64,000 bases of DNA, from positions 1-64,000 of the forward strand of contig NZ_JAFCKF010000003.1 in the NCBI RefSeq assembly GCF_018130545.1. Reading direction: 5' to 3'. Shown piece after piece: positions 61,806 through 64,000 of the stretch (positions within the stretch are counted from its first letter, which is position 1; each line of letters begins with the position of its first letter). The stretch is from Bradyrhizobium tropiciagri (GTDB lineage Bacteria; Pseudomonadota; Alphaproteobacteria; Rhizobiales; Xanthobacteraceae). The notes beneath the pieces were generated by a model that was given only the letters and a program-made list of their open reading frames with translations, was not told the origin of the DNA and did not search any database. The translations under genes and the position numbers were made by a program.

Positions 61806-63866
61806 CTAGTCATCGAGGTCGGACTCGACCTTGTCGAAGAACGAATAGCGCAAGCTGTCGGAGTCGGCGTACCACTGCCCCGGCCCCTTGTTGGCGGCCA
61901 GCGTCAGCGTCCACAGCGCGTCGGTGCAGTCGCGGCGGTGCATCGACAGGTCGAAACCGTTGCCGAAGAACAATTCCGACCACTCCCACCAGGTGCCGAG
62001 CTTCTTCACCCCGCGCAACAGGTCGTAGCGATCGATCACCGCCGGCGCCATGTCCGAGGTCACCGACGCGAACACGACGCCGGTCTTGACCACGCGGTTC
62101 AGCTCGCGCACGCCGCGCACGACCTGCTTCTCGCCGAGATGGCACAGCGAGGTCTCGAACACGAAGTCGAACTCGTTGTCCTTGAACGGCATGTCGGCAA
62201 TCGAGCCGAGCTTGTTGTACTTCTTCAGCGCCTTCGGCGTCTTGCCGTGGATGTAGCGGTTGTTCTCGATGCCCCAGGCATCGATCCCGCGCTCGCGCAG
62301 CGCGCCAACCAACTCGCCGCTGGCGGAGCCGGCGATCAGGAGCTTGTAGCCCTTCGCCCTGCCCCACACGGTCTTGATCAGGTCGGTCAGATAGGTCGGG
62401 TCGGTGAAGTTGCGCCAGACCTCGCTGTAGGGGCCGGCGCCGCGATAGTTCTCGAAATAGCTGCGGTCGATCTTGTCGGACAGCGCGCCCTCGTCCTGCG
62501 CGCGGGCGCGGCGCAGCCGCATCATCTCGGTGACGACGATGTCGGTTGCGGCATCGGAGGAATCCAGCAGGCCGTTCAGCGTCGAATCGAACAGATAGTC
62601 GCCGACCACCACGATGCCGGGATGCTGCTTCGGCTCGGGGCGATGGTTGGTCATGACGTCGCGCACCGGCAGGCCGCCCGGCAGCGCGTTGACCGACGAC
62701 AGCCAGCGATGGATCTTGCCCTCGAGGAAGTGTTCGCGGGCATCGCCGAGCGAGGCCGGCAGCGACTTCAGCGCGGCGTCGATCAACTCCTGGTCGGAGA
62801 GATTGGCGTAAGCGAGCGCATCGGAGCCCGCGATCAGCCAGTTCAGCACGCCGTGCTTGCCGACATCGTGGCGCGCGCCCTCATTGTAGACGCAGCAGCC
62901 GCCGAACGCCTCCGACATGAACCAGGCGCCCGGGATCTTCTCACCCCAGAACGGCTCGTCGAACAGGATCGAGACGCGCAGATAATGCGCCGGCCGGTCG
63001 AAATAGGCGACGTGCTTGACCATCGACTTGCGCAACTCTTCGCCGTCCCAGCGCATGGTCGCGAGCCAGGAGTGCGGCAGGCAGACCAGCACGAGGTCGA
63101 AGTCGCGGGTCTCCGGCCCCTTGCCGTTCATCATGTTGAGCTGGTAGCGGCCCTGTTCGGTCTTGCCGACCTTGAGCACGCGATGATTGAGCTGGATGTC
63201 GGCATTGACTTCCGAGCGCAGGCAATCGATCAGCTGCTCGTTGCCGTTCTGGATCGAATACAGGCCGATATAGCCGTCGACATCCATCACGTAGTTCTTC
63301 AGCGCGTTGAGGCCGTTGGTGTTGTGGCTCTCGGTCGCGAGATCGGAGCGCGCCATCACCTTGAAGAACCGCTTGGCCGTCGCGTCCTCGACCTCCTCGT
63401 CGAGGATCTGCTCGGCGGTCTTGTAGGCCCAGGGATGCTCGTTGTCGTAGGATCCGACACCCTCGTAATATTCGATCGGCGACACCAGCTCGCTGCAGCG
63501 CTTGCGGAACGTCTCGATCGCGGCCGCGGTCTTCGCTCCGTATTTGCGACGCATGCCGGGAACGTCGGCGAGCAGCTCGCCATCGAGCTGCACCTGCTCG
63601 GCGTCCATCGGGATCGTCTGCAGCCCGAAATGCTGGATCAGCTCGCGCAGCGGGTCCGGACCCGTCATCGAGTAATCATAGATCTCGGCAACGCCGGCCT
63701 CATACATCGCAGGCGCGCTGTCGAATTTGCGCGTGACGACCTTGCCGCCGAGGCGGTTCGACGCCTCGAAGATGGTGATGCGACAGAGGTCGCCGAGTTT
63801 GCGCTTCAAATACCAGGCGCTCATCAGCCCCCCGGGGCCGCCGCCTACAATAGCCAAGTCGAGCAT
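61806..63866 (-). CDS. Flavin amine oxidase fused to a methyltransferase-like domain
   Basis: A 686-residue fusion. Residues 1 to about 460 form a flavin-dependent amine oxidase: MLDLAIVGGGPGGLMSAWYL (FAD loop 8-13), EASNRLGGKV, and the C-terminal GIVVVGDYLFDSTLNGLLDSSDAATDIV. Residues from about 480 to 686 form a SAM-methyltransferase-like domain with a motif I variant LLIAGSASGELVGALRERGIDAWGIE (from about 505), then the acidic post-I, DMPFKDNEFDFVFETSLCHL and ELNRVVKTGVVFASV. The ATG at 63866 is preferred to a TTG ten codons upstream. It is upstream of the ABC exporter in the same direction. Substrate unknown. Confidence 0.87.
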   Translation of the reverse strand: MLDLAIVGGGPGGLMSAWYLKRKLGDLCRITIFEASNRLGGKVVTRKFDSAPAMYEAGVAEIYDYSMTGPDPLRELIQHFGLQTIPMDAEQVQLDGELLADVPGMRRKYGAKTAAAIETFRKRCSELVSPIEYYEGVGSYDNEHPWAYKTAEQILDEEVEDATAKRFFKVMARSDLATESHNTNGLNALKNYVMDVDGYIGLYSIQNGNEQLIDCLRSEVNADIQLNHRVLKVGKTEQGRYQLNMMNGKGPETRDFDLVLVCLPHSWLATMRWDGEELRKSMVKHVAYFDRPAHYLRVSILFDEPFWGEKIPGAWFMSEAFGGCCVYNEGARHDVGKHGVLNWLIAGSDALAYANLSDQELIDAALKSLPASLGDAREHFLEGKIHRWLSSVNALPGGLPVRDVMTNHRPEPKQHPGIVVVGDYLFDSTLNGLLDSSDAATDIVVTEMMRLRRARAQDEGALSDKIDRSYFENYRGAGPYSEVWRNFTDPTYLTDLIKTVWGRAKGYKLLIAGSASGELVGALRERGIDAWGIENNRYIHGKTPKALKKYNKLGSIADMPFKDNEFDFVFETSLCHLGEKQVVRGVRELNRVVKTGVVFASVTSDMAPAVIDRYDLLRGVKKLGTWWEWSELFFGNGFDLSMHRRDCTDALWTLTLAANKGPGQWYADSDSLRYSFFDKVESDLDD

Positions 63867-64000
63867 ATCGATTCCGTCGTCTCCGGCGCGAGCCAAACAG
63901 CCGGTCTAAGTCACCCTAGCAAAGGCACTTTTTTGCCTGAAGGAAAGATGAACAAACTGCGTCCCTGCACCGCAGCAGGGAAAGAAAGCAGCAAAAAGGC

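Overview
The window is about 64 kb of chromosome from a high-GC alphaproteobacterium. The S10-spc-alpha gene order with adk and secY but without rpsD, the zinc-free S14, the rhizobial-style porin and several intergenic repeat families point to Bradyrhizobium or a close relative. That genus call is my inference from sequence style and remembered repeats, not from a database search. No tRNA, rRNA, CRISPR array, insertion sequence, integrase or phage gene was seen.

Region 1 (1-31 kb) holds mixed metabolic and accessory genes. It starts with the propionyl-CoA carboxylase pair pccB-pccA (pccA runs off the left edge), a small DUF4260 membrane protein and a secreted dienelactone-hydrolase-like protein. 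Next come an EamA exporter divergent from a MocR regulator, a carboxymuconolactone-decarboxylase-like protein, and a class D beta-lactamase divergent from a secreted protein made of two internal repeats. A FliK-like/FlhB-like pair, ATP12 and a small exported protein follow. An IclR regulator, a class V PLP enzyme and a dicarboxylate-type symporter form one catabolic unit. A multicopper oxidase is coupled to an AcpA-like phosphoesterase. Then come a GNAT acetyltransferase, an exported amidohydrolase, an RluC/RluD-type pseudouridine synthase, an esterase, a LysR/epimerase/DoxX group, and a DegQ-like protease with RarA.

Region 2 (31-38 kb) has an OprO/P-type porin with an N-terminal coiled coil, an HxlR regulator divergent from a quinone-oxidoreductase-like enzyme, a phosphotransferase followed by a lipocalin-like protein, a DUF1330 protein and an SDR dehydrogenase.

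Region 3 (38.5-57.6 kb) is one block of translation genes, all on the minus strand: str (rpsL rpsG fusA tuf), S10 (rpsJ to rpsQ), spc (rplN to adk) and alpha (rpsM rpsK rpoA rplQ), closed by a strong terminator. Several of its wider gaps carry palindromic repeats, and adk encodes a lysine/alanine-rich histone H1-like tail.

Region 4 (57.6-64 kb) begins with a long gene-free leader and an AT-rich stretch. Three unusual genes follow: a FAD-dependent oxidoreductase, an ABC exporter with acidic tails at both ends, and a large fusion of a flavin amine oxidase with a methyltransferase-like domain. This last group is the best candidate for a poorly described system.
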